64,000 nt of DNA, from positions 19,362,256 to 19,426,255 of the forward strand of contig JASFXZ010000001.1 of the NCBI GenBank assembly GCA_032209605.1, in the 5' to 3' direction. A program made the translations under genes and the position numbers. A model generated the notes under the pieces. The model worked only from the letters and a program-made list of their open reading frames with translations. It was not told where the DNA came from and searched no databases. The first letter of the stretch is position 1. Each line of letters begins with the position of its first letter. Source of the stretch: Mactromeris polynyma. Taxonomy: Eukaryota; Mollusca; Bivalvia; Venerida; Mactridae. This document shows positions 24,140 through 35,850 of this stretch, one piece after another.

Positions 24140-24335
24140 TAACAAGAGATATAATGAAAAAGATGACCGGCTCAATTTGTAGGTTAATATGTATTGTGCA
24201 ACATAAGATGTTACGATTGCTGGTCACTCCAGATCCTAAAATGGATTTCAGTAAATTCACCGAAATTCAGTGAATTTCGGTAAGGTATCGTATCCTTTAT
24301 TGAAAGGTAAACCAATCCGCGTCAAGGTTACACAC
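24140..24335 (-). mobile_element. TCGGCGCA-family MITE, truncated
   Basis: Contains the reverse-complement landmarks GTTACGATTGCTGGTCACTC, ACCGAAATTCAGTGAATTTC and CCAATCCGCGTCAAGGTTAC. The orthologous element at 34512-34785 in the duplicate extends further. Confidence 0.7.
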
Positions 24336-24455
24336 GTTCGAGAAGTAACGAAGACAGATAGTTCTGCGTTCCTTCGATATTTTACTGTTATGATTTACCT
24401 CCCCTGATGACTGTTATAAAGTCATGTTTGTGGAACACGAAAAATCGGTCAATGG

Positions 24456-24530
24456 CTGGCGCTACCGTGAATCGAACCCGGGTCTACGGATTACCGATCC
24501 GTTATGCGTACCGCATAGAGTTCATGTCAC
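24456..24530 (-). pseudogene. Degenerate tRNA-like sequence
   Basis: On the minus strand a 17-nt anticodon-arm-like hairpin (ACGGA TCGGTAA TCCGT) is followed by CCCGGGTTCGATTCACGG and TAGCGCCA, i.e. a near-normal T arm and 3' acceptor half. The 5' acceptor half (GGCGCTA would be expected) and a D arm are not found, so this is a tRNA pseudogene or SINE piece. It is missing from the corresponding place in the duplicate (about 34905). Confidence 0.45.
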
Positions 24531-24906
24531 ATATTGCTTGAAAGCGTTTATTCGTACGCATATATGTAACACAAAGGTAAGAGGGGGAGCACGGTCATTG
24601 CACCTATACACTAAATGAGATGTGACATCCACAACCTGTCCAAATCTCTTAAACTCAAGTACCATTTGTGTAACTGTGTTTGTAATTGTAATACGGGCCC
24701 TGGTTTTCTTGTTCATATGTAATTTGACCTCACTTTGCGTACCGTATAATATTCGTGTAGACTTGAATACATGACCCAGACTGCTTTGAAGTATGTTAAA
24801 ACGTTAGACGTTTCAGTATTTGAGAAAATATTGAAATATTGACTTACGCGATGTTATACATTTGTATTATGTGAAATTAATGTATATTATGGCTTGTTCA
24901 TTTCAG

Positions 24907-25002
24907 GACTTTTCCTCTGATCCGTATTATGGCAGAATTGCCGTTGCTACAGAACTAACGTGCCTAATGGCGTATGGAGCGTACAAGGCAACAAAACACT
25001 AG
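24907..25002 (+). pseudogene. Orphan copy of the last exon of the CBM20 gene
   Basis: Copy of 14357-14452 with the TTTCAG acceptor, phase-0 frame, 31 codons and stop retained. It has six base differences, all changing the amino acid and none silent. One puts Glu in place of Gly in the hydrophobic anchor. No other CBM20 exon is present in copy B. Best read as a dead passenger of the duplication, though it could in principle be spliced as an alternative last exon. Confidence 0.75.
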
Positions 25003-25200
25003 ATTGATCTCTGATTGATAAGGCTTTAATATCAACTAAACCAGGTTACATATCTGTTTTCATAATATGTCTATAGTCCATATTAAAAGTGAATGATATA
25101 AAAGTGACTGAAACAGTAAATTGTACAAATACAACTTATTGCTCTCTCTCCTTCTTTGTGTATTGTACTGAAATCTGACTATCATATACATATCGCTATT

Positions 25201-25439
25201 TGATCGGTGCTATGTGATTTACAGCCTCTTCTGTTAGTGACGTCATTTCAAGAAAACGCAACATGTGATGTCAGTATTTGCAAGCAGGAACCACTTTTTA
25301 CTCCATATGATCACTTCGTTTTTATATTGCCATATTAGGCAAATATTGCTTATAGTTAGTTAGTAATTATGCTGACGTCACGTTTTCTGGAAATGACGTC
25401 ACATAAAATAGAGGTTGGAAATCGTACAGCGGCGGTCAT
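25201..25439. mobile_element. CRE-bearing MITE (duplicate of the 14651 copy)
   Basis: Starts GATCGGTGCTATGTGATTTA, ends ATCGTACAGCGGCGGTCAT. Both TGACGTCA sites are intact (GTTAGTGACGTCATTTC and AAATGACGTCACATAAA). Confidence 0.85.
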
Positions 25440-26486
25440 TTGTACATTTGACCATACGAAACTAGGACAAAACAAATTAATACAAATACTACAATACATA
25501 AATTCAATATAGCAAAATACATTTCATTACGTAAAATGACACAAAAAGGTCAACTAAGGACATATTTACACACATTGTACAACACTAGCATGGAAACAAT
25601 ATCTAGGGTTAAAACAAAATACAAAGCAATACAAAGGATAGTTACTAGGGAGAATGGAAAACATGAATAAAAAGCTACTTGTAAACATATAAGAGAAAAA
25701 AGATGAAACGTGTTCTATCAAATAAATTTCAACAAAATCCGAGTATGAATAAAATGATGAAGCCAAAGTAAGTCCGGGACACGTCCTGTAGACGTATATC
25801 CGGGACTCGTCTTGCAGACGTAAATAAAATATTAGCATAGATCGCTGTACTTGCAAACCTTTGCTGTATAATTATGTGTTATCAACTTAAAATATATACC
25901 TTTCTTGTAAAGATTATTATTGCATTTAGTTTGTATGACGAATGTTAATTGAATAATTATATGAGACAATGTATTGTATATTTAGATCTTCACAGACATT
26001 ACAGCGCGATTTGAAACTTTGAACACGACTTTAACAACAATGTATGTACATGTTACGAAACAGTCCATGTGCGATCACAATTGTTATTGCTTGCAGTTAC
26101 AGTAACTGTCAAGTTAGTCCAGCCACGGACGTCGCTTCTCTATACTGTCGCTGTACAACTGTTAGGGAAGACGCGTGTAAAAGTCGGAGTACAGAGACAC
26201 GTACGCGGGGCTACTGTCAAGTATAACCAGCGTGGAAGTTAATAAAACCGTCAACACGACACAAGAAGTACGTTATGACGTTATATAGTCTTTAAAATCA
26301 AAAATCAAAGTCATACATGATTTGTCATTGCCATTAGGAAGCGTACTTAAGTTAAATTTCTTTATTAAGATTATCTCCCTTCTTGTAACAACAAACTTAC
26401 AGCTGTCAGAGTTACCAGTGTTCACATTTACAGTGAAATCTAATGTGCATTTTCACATAATGATCATGTGATTCCAATGATTATTA

Positions 26487-26652
26487 TACGAGGGGTGGTC
26501 AAAAAGTCCGCGGAAAAGTGATGTCATGTTTTTATTACATGTTGGAGTTTTACGAAAAATATTAAACACGAATACACAATATCCAAACCGACATGAATTT
26601 GAATTTTTATGACGTTCGAGAATTTTCGCGAATTTTTTGAACACTCCTCGTA
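26487..26652. mobile_element. Mariner-like MITE
   Basis: Left end TACGAGGGGTGGTCAAAAAG TCCGCG; right end CGCGAATTTTTTGAACACTC CTCGTA, the inverted complement with few mismatches. ACGAGGGG..TCAAAAAGT is the classic mariner terminal motif. TA-rich flanks; 166 bp; non-coding. Confidence 0.85.
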
Positions 26653-26699
26653 TATAACGTTATAATTGATTTTATAATCAATGATGACTTAAAAGAACA

Positions 26700-27030
26700 C
26701 AGTTTTAACCCACTTAGTGGGTTTTTTCTTAAGTTAATGTAGGTTTTTTAACGCACTTTTCCAGAAGTTGGTTTTTTATTGGCTTAAAGTGAGGAAAAGC
26801 GAGTTTTTAGGAATAAAAAACCTACTTGTTCCAGAGATGCGAGTTAAAAAACCCGCTTAAAACACACTTCTTGATAAGTTGGTTTAAGCGGGATTTAAAA
26901 CCCACTTGAACCAACTTTAAACTCACTTATTTCCAAAACAACTCGCTTAAAACTCACATTGTTGACCAAAATCCAAGAAACAAATCACTTTTTAGTAAAA
27001 ACCCAGACAAAGCTCGCTTGGTAAAAAAAG
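26700..27030. repeat. Irregular CRCTT/AAGYG microrepeat stretch (copy B only)
   Basis: Many spaced copies of AACCCACTT, AACCCGCTT, AACTCGCTT and their complements, including a palindrome AACCCACTTAGTGGGTT near 26709. Copy A has only a short trace (ACTCGCTGTAAAAAAACGCTT) at the same place. Not a regular tandem array and not a recognised element. Confidence 0.5.
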
Positions 27031-27580
27031 CACTTGTCATTTGGGAAGGGTTATTCCACTCCATTCTTCAAAATTAATGAAAAATGCACTAATGATATAT
27101 AAATGAATGCATCAAAAGAAAAAAATACCACTATCCTGTGTTTTATTGAAATCGTTACTATAGAATTGTTTTAGATAAAAGTTCATAGTAGGGACAAATA
27201 ATATGCACTCTGTTTTAAATATGTATTACTTAGTAATTGAAATTTCGCCTAAAACAAGAAACAAGGATTTTGATAAAACCTTTTTAGGAGAAATATTAAT
27301 TAATACATGTAAAGAGTTAAAACAGAGTGTATAAAATTGTTGCCAACATGTTCAAAAAAAGCAACATCGTCTTTTCTTCGCTTTTTCTCTCTGAAACTAA
27401 ACGACATTACTTTGATCAGTAAGTTTGCAAACAATTTATGAAGATAGACATGATAACATACTATAAATAATTTAGATGATTTATATTCTATTAAAAAGTA
27501 AATACATTTTAATGCAACGGATATATAGAATTATTGACTTCAGTAGTGCCCACCATTGTCCAATATCTAGCGTAGTCATA

Positions 27581-30500
27581 TCAATACTGGAATATACACC
27601 CTTTCCGCCTTTCCGCCTTGATCTCTTTCGTCATGTCGGATATTTCTTCATTGAGTTTGTTGATGTAATCAAGTTTCGACTGTCTTTTCTCTTGGTTGCG
27701 AATTTCTTTTTGTCTTTTCTTGAGTAAAGCGTTGTTTTTGTCTGTAATGAATAAGAAACTAATAGTTATCGGTGTGAATTAGCAGTAACAGCAGTAACAA
27801 CAGTATTACTGCTTTTACTGCTGTAAAATCAATGATAATGGTCATTGCTAATGTGCAGTTATAGGCATATTCTGTAATGTCAATACTAGTAGTAAAAGGC
27901 AGTATTACCCTTCACTGTTATTGCTAGCAGCACCCTCTCACTCATATCCATTTTATCACTTGTAGTATCAACATTGAATCTCAATCTGGCCATTCTCTTA
28001 GTGCTAGCAATATTATATGCATTGATGCTTATTACTGCTATTATCATTGATTTACAGCAGTCACTAATACCTCTTCCAACAGTATTACTGCTGTTACTGC
28101 TTTTTACTGTTTTTACTGCCAATTTCACACCAGTCTAATAGTTTATGTTCATTTGAATACCTAAACAATTTGAATACCTAAACAAACATGAACAATATAT
28201 TCCCTATAGTTAAAACATCAATAAACGTGCATTAACTAGGAATGTACTCATAATGCAATGATCCGTATTTGTTGAAGAAAGATGTTCGTACATCATAAAT
28301 TTTAAAAACTTCCAGTTTATTTATCAAGATTCGTTTGTTAGTGATATTGTAAAACGATTTTTTTCAATCTGTTATACATTGCAATGGCTCTTATAAGAGA
28401 GATTTTAGCCAATGTAACAACACTACTGGAAGAAGCCAATTCAAACATGTTTATGTTCAGATGAGCCAGATACATCTTTAAACTGAGAATATATTATCAT
28501 AATATTTTAAGTATCTTTAGTACATGTATTCAGTTCTGACCTTAAACTTACCGTCGTCTTCATCAGATTCAGTGGTAACCAGGTAACCTGCAACTGGTTT
28601 AGCCTCTTTCTGAGTCTTGTCCTTTTTATCAATAGCCTTGATTACGACCGCATATTCACCTTTCTTTTCAATCCTCCCCTTGACAATAAGCTCTTCCTCT
28701 GCTTTGTTATGGATCACCTCGGTGGCATCTAGAAGCAAAATGCATATTGTTTTAAACGGAACAATTGAAAATTTATTAATGTTTCTGTACTTTTTTCTCA
28801 TAATTTAAATCCTTTTAACTGCCGTAGGAAACGTGACAAAACAATGTAATAGTAAATATTGTTTGCATATGTTATTATGTAAATGTTTTGCATGTAATTG
28901 TCTACAGTGTCACTTGCATCATCTGCAATCCTATCATTTACCATTGAAATTATGAAAATACTCTTTCTGCACCTGGTAAAATGATGTCTATTTGATCGCC
29001 ATCAACAGAATCACTAGCGAAACGTATATCCGCTTCGTAATTCATATCTCGACTTGAATCTTCATCGGTTCTGAATGTTGCCAATGTCTGTTTTGGTTTT
29101 CCCTTCGCTGATGGTGTAACCTTGATTTTTGCGTTCGTCTCTGAAAACAGCATACAATACATGTGGTTACTATAAGTGTGTATGTTGTGAGCTTGTAATT
29201 GTACCGAAACAACAATATATGTTATGGTGGCGTAAAGTCAATATTTTTTTATATTTTTTAAATTTGAATCGTTTATTTCAATAAAATCGTGAGTATTTTG
29301 TCATATCAACAACATATAATAATTTTAACAATTTATTTGGAAATATGATCTTTCGTACCATGAAGCATGTAAGAAGGTAGGTGAGATGTTTCAAGTCATA
29401 CCATCGAATCGAATAAATGTATTACTTAGTTTTAGTACGTGTTTATTACAGTGAGCTTACATATAATTGTTGCAACTGTAGACATATCAAGGTGACAAGT
29501 GCCGTCTTGATAATATATTTTATTTCATGCGTAGAAATGAGCTAATAGGACACAGCTTTATCAGAACACGTGTCATTAAACACACACAAGTTAAAAAGAC
29601 ATATTGTTTGACGGTGCAACATTAGACGATAAATATATAACATCGAAATGAATACCTGACGAGCATATAAGCCCAGCTTCTATTGCTCTAGGACCATGAC
29701 CGTACACATCAAGGCCTTTACATGTTGGGAACTTATGACATTTCTTGCTCGCCTTCTTGCATATTATTTTAAATCCGCAACAATTCGTTTTCTCGTCCTC
29801 CTGATCAATGAAACCTCCAAACAACCTCAGCCAATAGACTCCAACCACTGGTAATCGTACTTCAAATTTAAAAGTTCTGTTATTGACATCAATCTGGGGT
29901 AAAACCAACTGTTGCATGTCATTTACATTTAGATTAATATCTGACCTATTCTCAACAACAAGTTCATAGGAAAAGTCCAGACGACTTATCATATCTTTCT
30001 CGGCAAGGATTGAAATGAAACATTTTCCTTTCGATGAATGAAGTATACATGACTGCTCGCTCATGAGAGACAATTTCATGTTGTAAAATCTTTGCCGCAA
30101 ATCAGGAGCAGATATATATTGATCGACAGCTGTGATAAAAACTTTGCCGTCTGCTGGACTTTGCCACTTTGGATCGTCTGGTAAGCATCGGGTCACGAAG
30201 ATTTCCGGTGCAGTGCAGAACCAAAAGTCGTTCATCATATAGTGAGATTGACCTAGTTTCTCCTCCCTGACCTTGACATTTTCCTTGCCATCTTTTTCGA
30301 TTTCTATCTCGCCGCCATGTTGGTATCCACGGTAAGCGTGAATGGACCATTTTGGGTGCATAAGATGCCATTTACCGTCTGCTTTGAAGGCGATCCATGA
30401 ATGTTTGTTAAGATAACTCGAATCGTTATCCCCCGCCTTATAACGAACCGCCTTTGCTCGTCCATGTATCTCAGTACATTCAATCCCCGCGTACCTGAAT

Positions 30501-32707
30501 GATTATGTGACTTCTAGAAAAACAGCGTAAATACCCAATACAGTAAAACCTCAATAATACGACCACCATTGGGACCCTTGGAAACTGTTCATTGAGTTGG
30601 TCTTAATATTGAGGTTGAATAAAACAGTGAAAATGGACTTGAAAATTGTGTTCTTAATTTTGAGGTGGTCTTATTATTGAGGTAGTCTTGAAGGTGAGGT
30701 TTTACTGTATTGTCATAACCAGAGTTATATAAGCTTTATGACTACGTGTACATGTATAAGGTAAACAATACATTATATTTATACCGACCACGTGACTTAC
30801 TTCATTTTTCAAATCAAGGAATAGAATAATATATTTAATGAATTATTGTGTTGTAGTTTTAGACCTTTAAAGATATATCTGGCTCATCTGAACCTAAACA
30901 TTTTCATTGGCTTCATCCAGTTATGTTGTAACATAGTCAAAAACATCATTAATATGAACCATTGCCATGTATAACCGTTTAAAGAATCTTGTTTAGTCAT
31001 ATTATTAACAGACAAAACTAGTAAAAAACACCTATTTGTTAAAAAAAGGAAGTGTTTATAATTTTATGGTAATACAAATGTCTTTTTTCGTCAAATACAG
31101 AGAAAAACATTATAAATGTATTCTGTGATAATGCATATTTATTGAAGTTTTAACTAGATAGAATAAATGTTTCACGATTGTTTGGATAAACAAATGAACA
31201 AAAAAATGAGCATAATATATCTTAAAATGTAAAATGAAGTTGTTATATTTCCGGCCTGACAATCATATGGACGATATGGTTTAACATTCATAAAAAATAT
31301 GCAGACATAAACAATATATATTTACCCGCAAAACTTCTGAAATACGGATGCTGGTGGTAATTTGCGTTTTGCAAGCTGGCGCACATAGAATAACGGTGTA
31401 TTCAAACGAGGTTCGGACTGTCTTGACGCCTGGTTTTGTGCGATCCATGCAAGTAATCCCCTTACAAGATATAGCTCGGGATATTTACACTTCTTTGTTG
31501 CTTTTTTAAGTTGTTGAATCAGATCGGGAAACTTTTCAGCATTCTTCGACTTGACCTGAAGTTATACGGAATGGAGACAGAGTAATTTCGTTACGATCAC
31601 ATTGACAATATTCAGTGTATTTATGTAACACACGAGAATACGAATTCGTAAACGGATAACAAATGCCTTCAGCCATGCTAGTGATTTAACTAGTAACTGA
31701 GGTCTATTAGTCAAACCACTGTCATTTCATTGCAATGTACATGGTGTTAAAACAGTTTGTTCACAAAGTTTAATTTGGGTAAAATGAAAATAACGATGTG
31801 TACACTGGCTTAATTTCGCATAATAAAAGATACTACTTTTTCATGAATGTCTGCTTTATTTAAAACTCTCTCGCAGACGTAAACTATAATTGGTCCATAG
31901 CCACATAGATTGAAAGAGAATTTTAAAAAAAATTCTTAAATTCAAACTTCATGAACGAACTTTTTTAACACACTGTATTGCATTTGGATCAACATTGTCA
32001 ACAGTGTTTATTTTATTTTGGTATATGTAAATGGATAAAAGCACAAGTCGATCTGTCATACGAGTGTTAATTGTGACACATGTAATACGTGTAACACTTA
32101 ATGTGATTTCTTATATCAATCGTTAGTATCAAACGAAACATACTCATGTAATTTTATCCGTTTGAATATAATGAATTAGGAGATAATTGAGTTCCCTTAT
32201 TAGTGTAGAATATCTCCAATAGATGTCGCTAGCAGGTGCTTGTGCACGAGATTTTCATGTAAGCGTTTAGGTTTGAAAGTCATTCAGCTTTGGGCAGCCG
32301 ACACATTAATACCTGTTTTTTCTTTAAAGTTAATTATGAAATGTTATTTCATGCAATGGTATATTACGAGGTTTTTAACAGTCATACTTGTTCATGAATT
32401 ATGTTGATAACTATGAAGTATTTTGACAACGTTACTCGGTATTATAGCTCACAATGTAGTCGGTTGCCCATGTGCTACCAGTTAATCACAAATTAAACAG
32501 TAATTTGAAATGTATGTTGTTTTATGTCTTGCTTATCGGAGGTGGTCGAGTCGTAATGGAATTAAAATGAAAGTGATTTAACATGGCAATGTTTGCACCA
32601 GCACGTGTTCCTGGTGAGTTCAACATTGTAAGTAATACCTTTAGGGCATTTGTATCCACGTGATAGAAATCCACTACTGTCTCATCATACGAATGTAGTC
32701 TTGGCAT
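27581..32707 (-). CDS. Kyphoscoliosis peptidase (KY/hillarin)-like transglutaminase-core protein, copy B
   Basis: Exons on the minus strand: 32716-32639 (ATG at 32707), 31555-31326, 30494-29656, 29140-28973, 28728-28552 and 27741-27581. The same phases as copy A give 547 aa. Cys in VFQKFCGYAGIEC and His in HSWIAFKADGKWHL are kept, and MHPKW again has His in place of the usual Asp. MNDFWFCTAPEIFVTRCLPD and YGHGPRAIEAGL are present. Coding exons 1-5 keep their exact lengths against copy A, with about one residue in ten changed in the large exon, so both copies look functional. The last exon differs: a small duplication (GGCGGAAAGGCGGAAAGG) shifts the frame, so copy A's ending KAEKV becomes a longer basic ending RRKGCIFQY. 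Intron 5 carries a hAT-like MITE absent from copy A. Confidence 0.85.
27771..28131. mobile_element. hAT-like MITE (KY copy B intron 5)
   Basis: Left end GGTGTGAATTAGCAGTAACA; the right end in reverse complement reads GGTGTGAAATTGGCAGTAAA. CTAATAGTT occurs on both sides (27759-27767 and 28135-28143), while copy A has a single CTGATAGCT-like site, so this is an insertion after the duplication. The 9-bp target duplication, or an 8-bp core, suggests the hAT superfamily. Confidence 0.8.
28390..28510 (-). repeat. Dispersed repeat fragment, inverted (KY copy B intron 5)
   Basis: Duplicate of 17040-17160; the right end reads TTCAGATGAGCCAGATACAT. Confidence 0.6.
30541..30706. mobile_element. Pogo/Tigger-like MITE (KY copy B intron 2)
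   Basis: Duplicate of 19179-19356 with small internal deletions. CAGTAAAACC ends and flanking TA are retained. Confidence 0.85.
30865..31225 (+). repeat. Dispersed repeat (KY copy B intron 2)
   Basis: Duplicate of 19510-19850, same family as 13748-14090. Confidence 0.65.
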
Positions 32708-32716
32708 GATTGGAAC

Positions 32717-34114
32717 CTGAAACTAGATCGATGTAGATAATTGAACAGAGAACATACCTATCTTATAAGAATATCATTATAATAGTATATAGGCCATATA
32801 GAACATTAAATAGTTTGGTTCAAGTACCTGTGCTCCGCAAGCGACTACAACTTCTCCACACAATTGATGTCGTATACGATTTATTACAAATAATGTCAAA
32901 TTGAGCGAAATCAAAATATTTTTGTTTGTACGAATGTCATTCCTTACCAAACAATGTAAAATAAGTTTTTTTTCACATACATTAATTACATAAAATGTGT
33001 AATTCCGCTTTGTGACCTAAGATGCATCACAGAGGCTCATAAACTTTTGAGCGACGAAATATCCCTTCCCATGGACATTGTCCCCGAAAATTTATAAATG
33101 GGAAACAAAATTTAATGCATTTTAGGTTTAACAGTATACATTGCAAACTCCTTTCTATATACATGTATATACGTACATTTTGGTAAAGTGTGACTATCAA
33201 CCAACTGTCCGACAGCAAAACTTATCAATAATCATTCAAACTCATCGAATGTATCAAATAACAGAAGGTTTGATAACCTCTGATTATCTGTGACCTCTCG
33301 TGTCGCCACAATATTAATATAACAGACATGTGAAGTGTCAAATTTAAGTTGCAATAATTTGTGAATCATGAACTTAGGTGTATGTCAAGTATACAGACGA
33401 TATGACAAGAAAACATGCATAAAAACGTTATTGATGCAATGACAACTGTTGTCATCCCCTGTGTGTAATCAAAACGAGCAGTAAATTAGAAAATCTTCTC
33501 CCGTTTGTAAAATCCCTACTTTCGTTTTCGTATCTAAAATTAGCTTCTTTCTGTTAAGAAACACGACAATATCAACTAACAGAAGGTTTTTTTGTAAAAT
33601 GAAATACAAGGGTAGATAAATAATCTTTTATTATTTAAGCTTTTTGAATGGCGGCCAAGCAAGGTAGAGTAATGTCCCCTGTCAAAAACGGCAGCTAATA
33701 TCAATAAAAGTAACATTCCTGTATTTCAAAATTGGGGTAAAGATGATATCAAAATGGCTGCCATTTTTGTGAATATCCGCCATTTTAAAATTAGGGCAGC
33801 TTTTTTCTTTAAAATAAAAAGACTCGTCTGAAAAGCTACCCTACCACTTTGTATGTCAATTATATTCACCAAATGTTTTCCATTATGTAATTTTTTGCCC
33901 CGACCCTAGAACATTTTTTTCGCTTGTAACATTTTTTTCTTTTTTTGTAAAATTTCTTCTTTTTGGTAAAATTTCTTATTGTGAATTTTTTTTCTTCACC
34001 TTGGTTAAACATTATGTTAATAACACATAAACATGTAAATCAATGTTTTTTTCAAATTTGCTTCGTTTCTCAAAAAAACATTCCGACCTACCTACACTAT
34101 TTTTGGGGGCATGA
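32717..34114. other. No gene recognised
   Basis: Sequence upstream of KY copy B that does not match the corresponding part of copy A. AT-rich, with T-runs around 33900-34080. Short open frames only. It should contain the first intron of the KY gene if the 5' UTR exon lies near 34200. Confidence 0.5.
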
Positions 34115-34511
34115 AAACCTAAAACAAACATATTTTAACTTACAAGTACTTCGTTGTATGAATGCTAGTTAATGCATGAGCTATAAATAACAATCTTACC
34201 TAGCGTTTGCTCGACTCAATATATGCCTTCACTTAACTACGTCGTATGTGCATATGCTCTTTGTCGAGTTTTCAATATTTGCATTTCAACCACCTGATTT
34301 AAATCTACCCGGAAGTTAAAATACTTGAAATTTTGACCGATACAAAACATACACCTGAGTATGAACAAACACGACGGTTATCATATTCACCATGTAGGCC
34401 TATAGATTTAAGCTTTGTATACAGTATTAGGACACATTGCATGTGTATAACATTAGGAGATGTGCCAAATGTTAACCTAACTATAAAACGACTGGAGTAA
34501 ACATGTTTCAT

Positions 34512-34785
34512 GAATAACAAGAAATATATTGAAAAAAGATGGTCGGCGCAATTTGAAGGTTAATATTTATTGTGCAACATAAAAACATGCTGAGATGTTA
34601 CGATTGCTGGGTCACTCCAGATCCACAATGCATTTCGGTAAGGTAACGTATCCTTTATTGAAAGGTAAATCAATCCGCGTCAAGGTTACAAACGTTGTTC
34701 GGTTGAAGAGAAATTGCATTGGTGGTTAACATAAGATTTGTTTTGTTTACACAGCACTGATATGCAAATAGCAAAACCATGTCAA
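34512..34785 (-). mobile_element. TCGGCGCA-family MITE
   Basis: Reverse orientation: starts AACAAGAAATATATTGAAAA then GATGGTCGGCGCAATTTGAA and ends CACTGATATGCAAATAGCAA AACCATG. Orthologous to 24140-24335. Confidence 0.8.
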
Positions 34786-35574
34786 AATCCGCACATCTAA
34801 ACTTCTTCAAGACTCGCTAATTTTCGCGATCGAGAAGTAACGAAGGCAGATAATTCTGCGTTACTTCGATATTATACTGTTATGACTTACCTCCCCTGAT
34901 GACGGTTAACCGCATAGAGTTCATGTCACATATTGCTTGAAAGCGTTATTCGTACGCATATATACATGTAACACAAAGGTAAGCGGGGCGTGGGGGCAGC
35001 ATGGTCATTGCACATATACACTAAATGAGCTATGTTATGTCCTCTCATCCAAAACCTGTCCAAATCTCTTAAACTCAAGTACCATTTGTGTAACTGTGTT
35101 TGTAATTTCAAACATACTATTTCATCCAATTGTTTCCAGGACCAATGTATGGCTATTTTGGAATCGGTAATTAAATATCGAAGTACTTATAACTACATGT
35201 AGTATTGTTTATAAACTGCAATTCCAAATTCGAGAAATCTTGGCTCTACTGAATTCCCGATTGGTTATTTATGAATTGTATGGTGCCTTAGCTGTCGTTC
35301 GTCTGGTTTCGTTTAAAATGTTTCTGATTCGATACAAGTAGACAGCATGTACCTAACAAGTCCACAGTGTCTACTGTAAAAATGAAGAGGGAGTTATATG
35401 TAGACAAATGGTCTGGATGACCAGAGAGGAACACAGGCTTCATTCCTCATCCTACCTCAATACTACACGGCTTCATTCCTCCAGTCATCCTACCTCAATA
35501 CTACACGGCTGATCGTTATTCAAAACTTGGTAGATACCATTGCGGATAGTCTTTCTTCAATATTTCGACACAAC

Positions 35575-35850
35575 CGTATCAACATGGCTTTGCTATTTGC
35601 ATATCAGTGTTATGTCAACTAATCCAATCTTACGTTCACCACTAAACCAACTTCTCTTCAACCGAACAATGTGTGTTACCTTGACGCGGATTGGTTAACC
35701 TTTCGATAAGGGGGTACGTTACCTTACCGAAATCCACTTTGGATCTGAAGAGACCAGCAATCGTAACATCTCGGCATTTTTATTGTGTTGCACATCAAGT
35801 CTGAACATTTAAATTGCGCCGACCTTCTGTTTTCAATATATTTATTTATA
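35575..35850 (+). mobile_element. TCGGCGCA-family MITE
   Basis: Carries TATCAACATGGCTTTGCTAT, TTGACGCGGATTGGTTAACC, CAGCAATCGTAACATCTCGG and AATTGCGCCGACC. Confidence 0.8.

Larger units (their letters stand above)
14165..24700. repeat. Tandem segmental duplication, copy A
   Basis: Collinear with 24706-35112. Matching landmarks include the CBM20 last exon (14357 vs 24907), a MITE (14651 vs 25201), all six KY-like coding exons, the pogo-like MITE (19179 vs 30541) and the region upstream of the KY gene (23670-24690 vs 34115-35110). Copy A has extra sequence at about 20735-21588 and 21812-23072. Breakpoints are judged by eye to within tens of bases. Confidence 0.88.
24706..35112. repeat. Tandem segmental duplication, copy B
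   Basis: Direct duplicate of 14165-24700. It starts just before CATATGTAATTTGAC (cf. 14172) and ends at GTGTAACTGTGTTTGTAATT (cf. 24688). Copy B carries its own later insertions: the hAT-like MITE at 27771-28131 and the odd repeat at 26700-27030. Confidence 0.88.
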
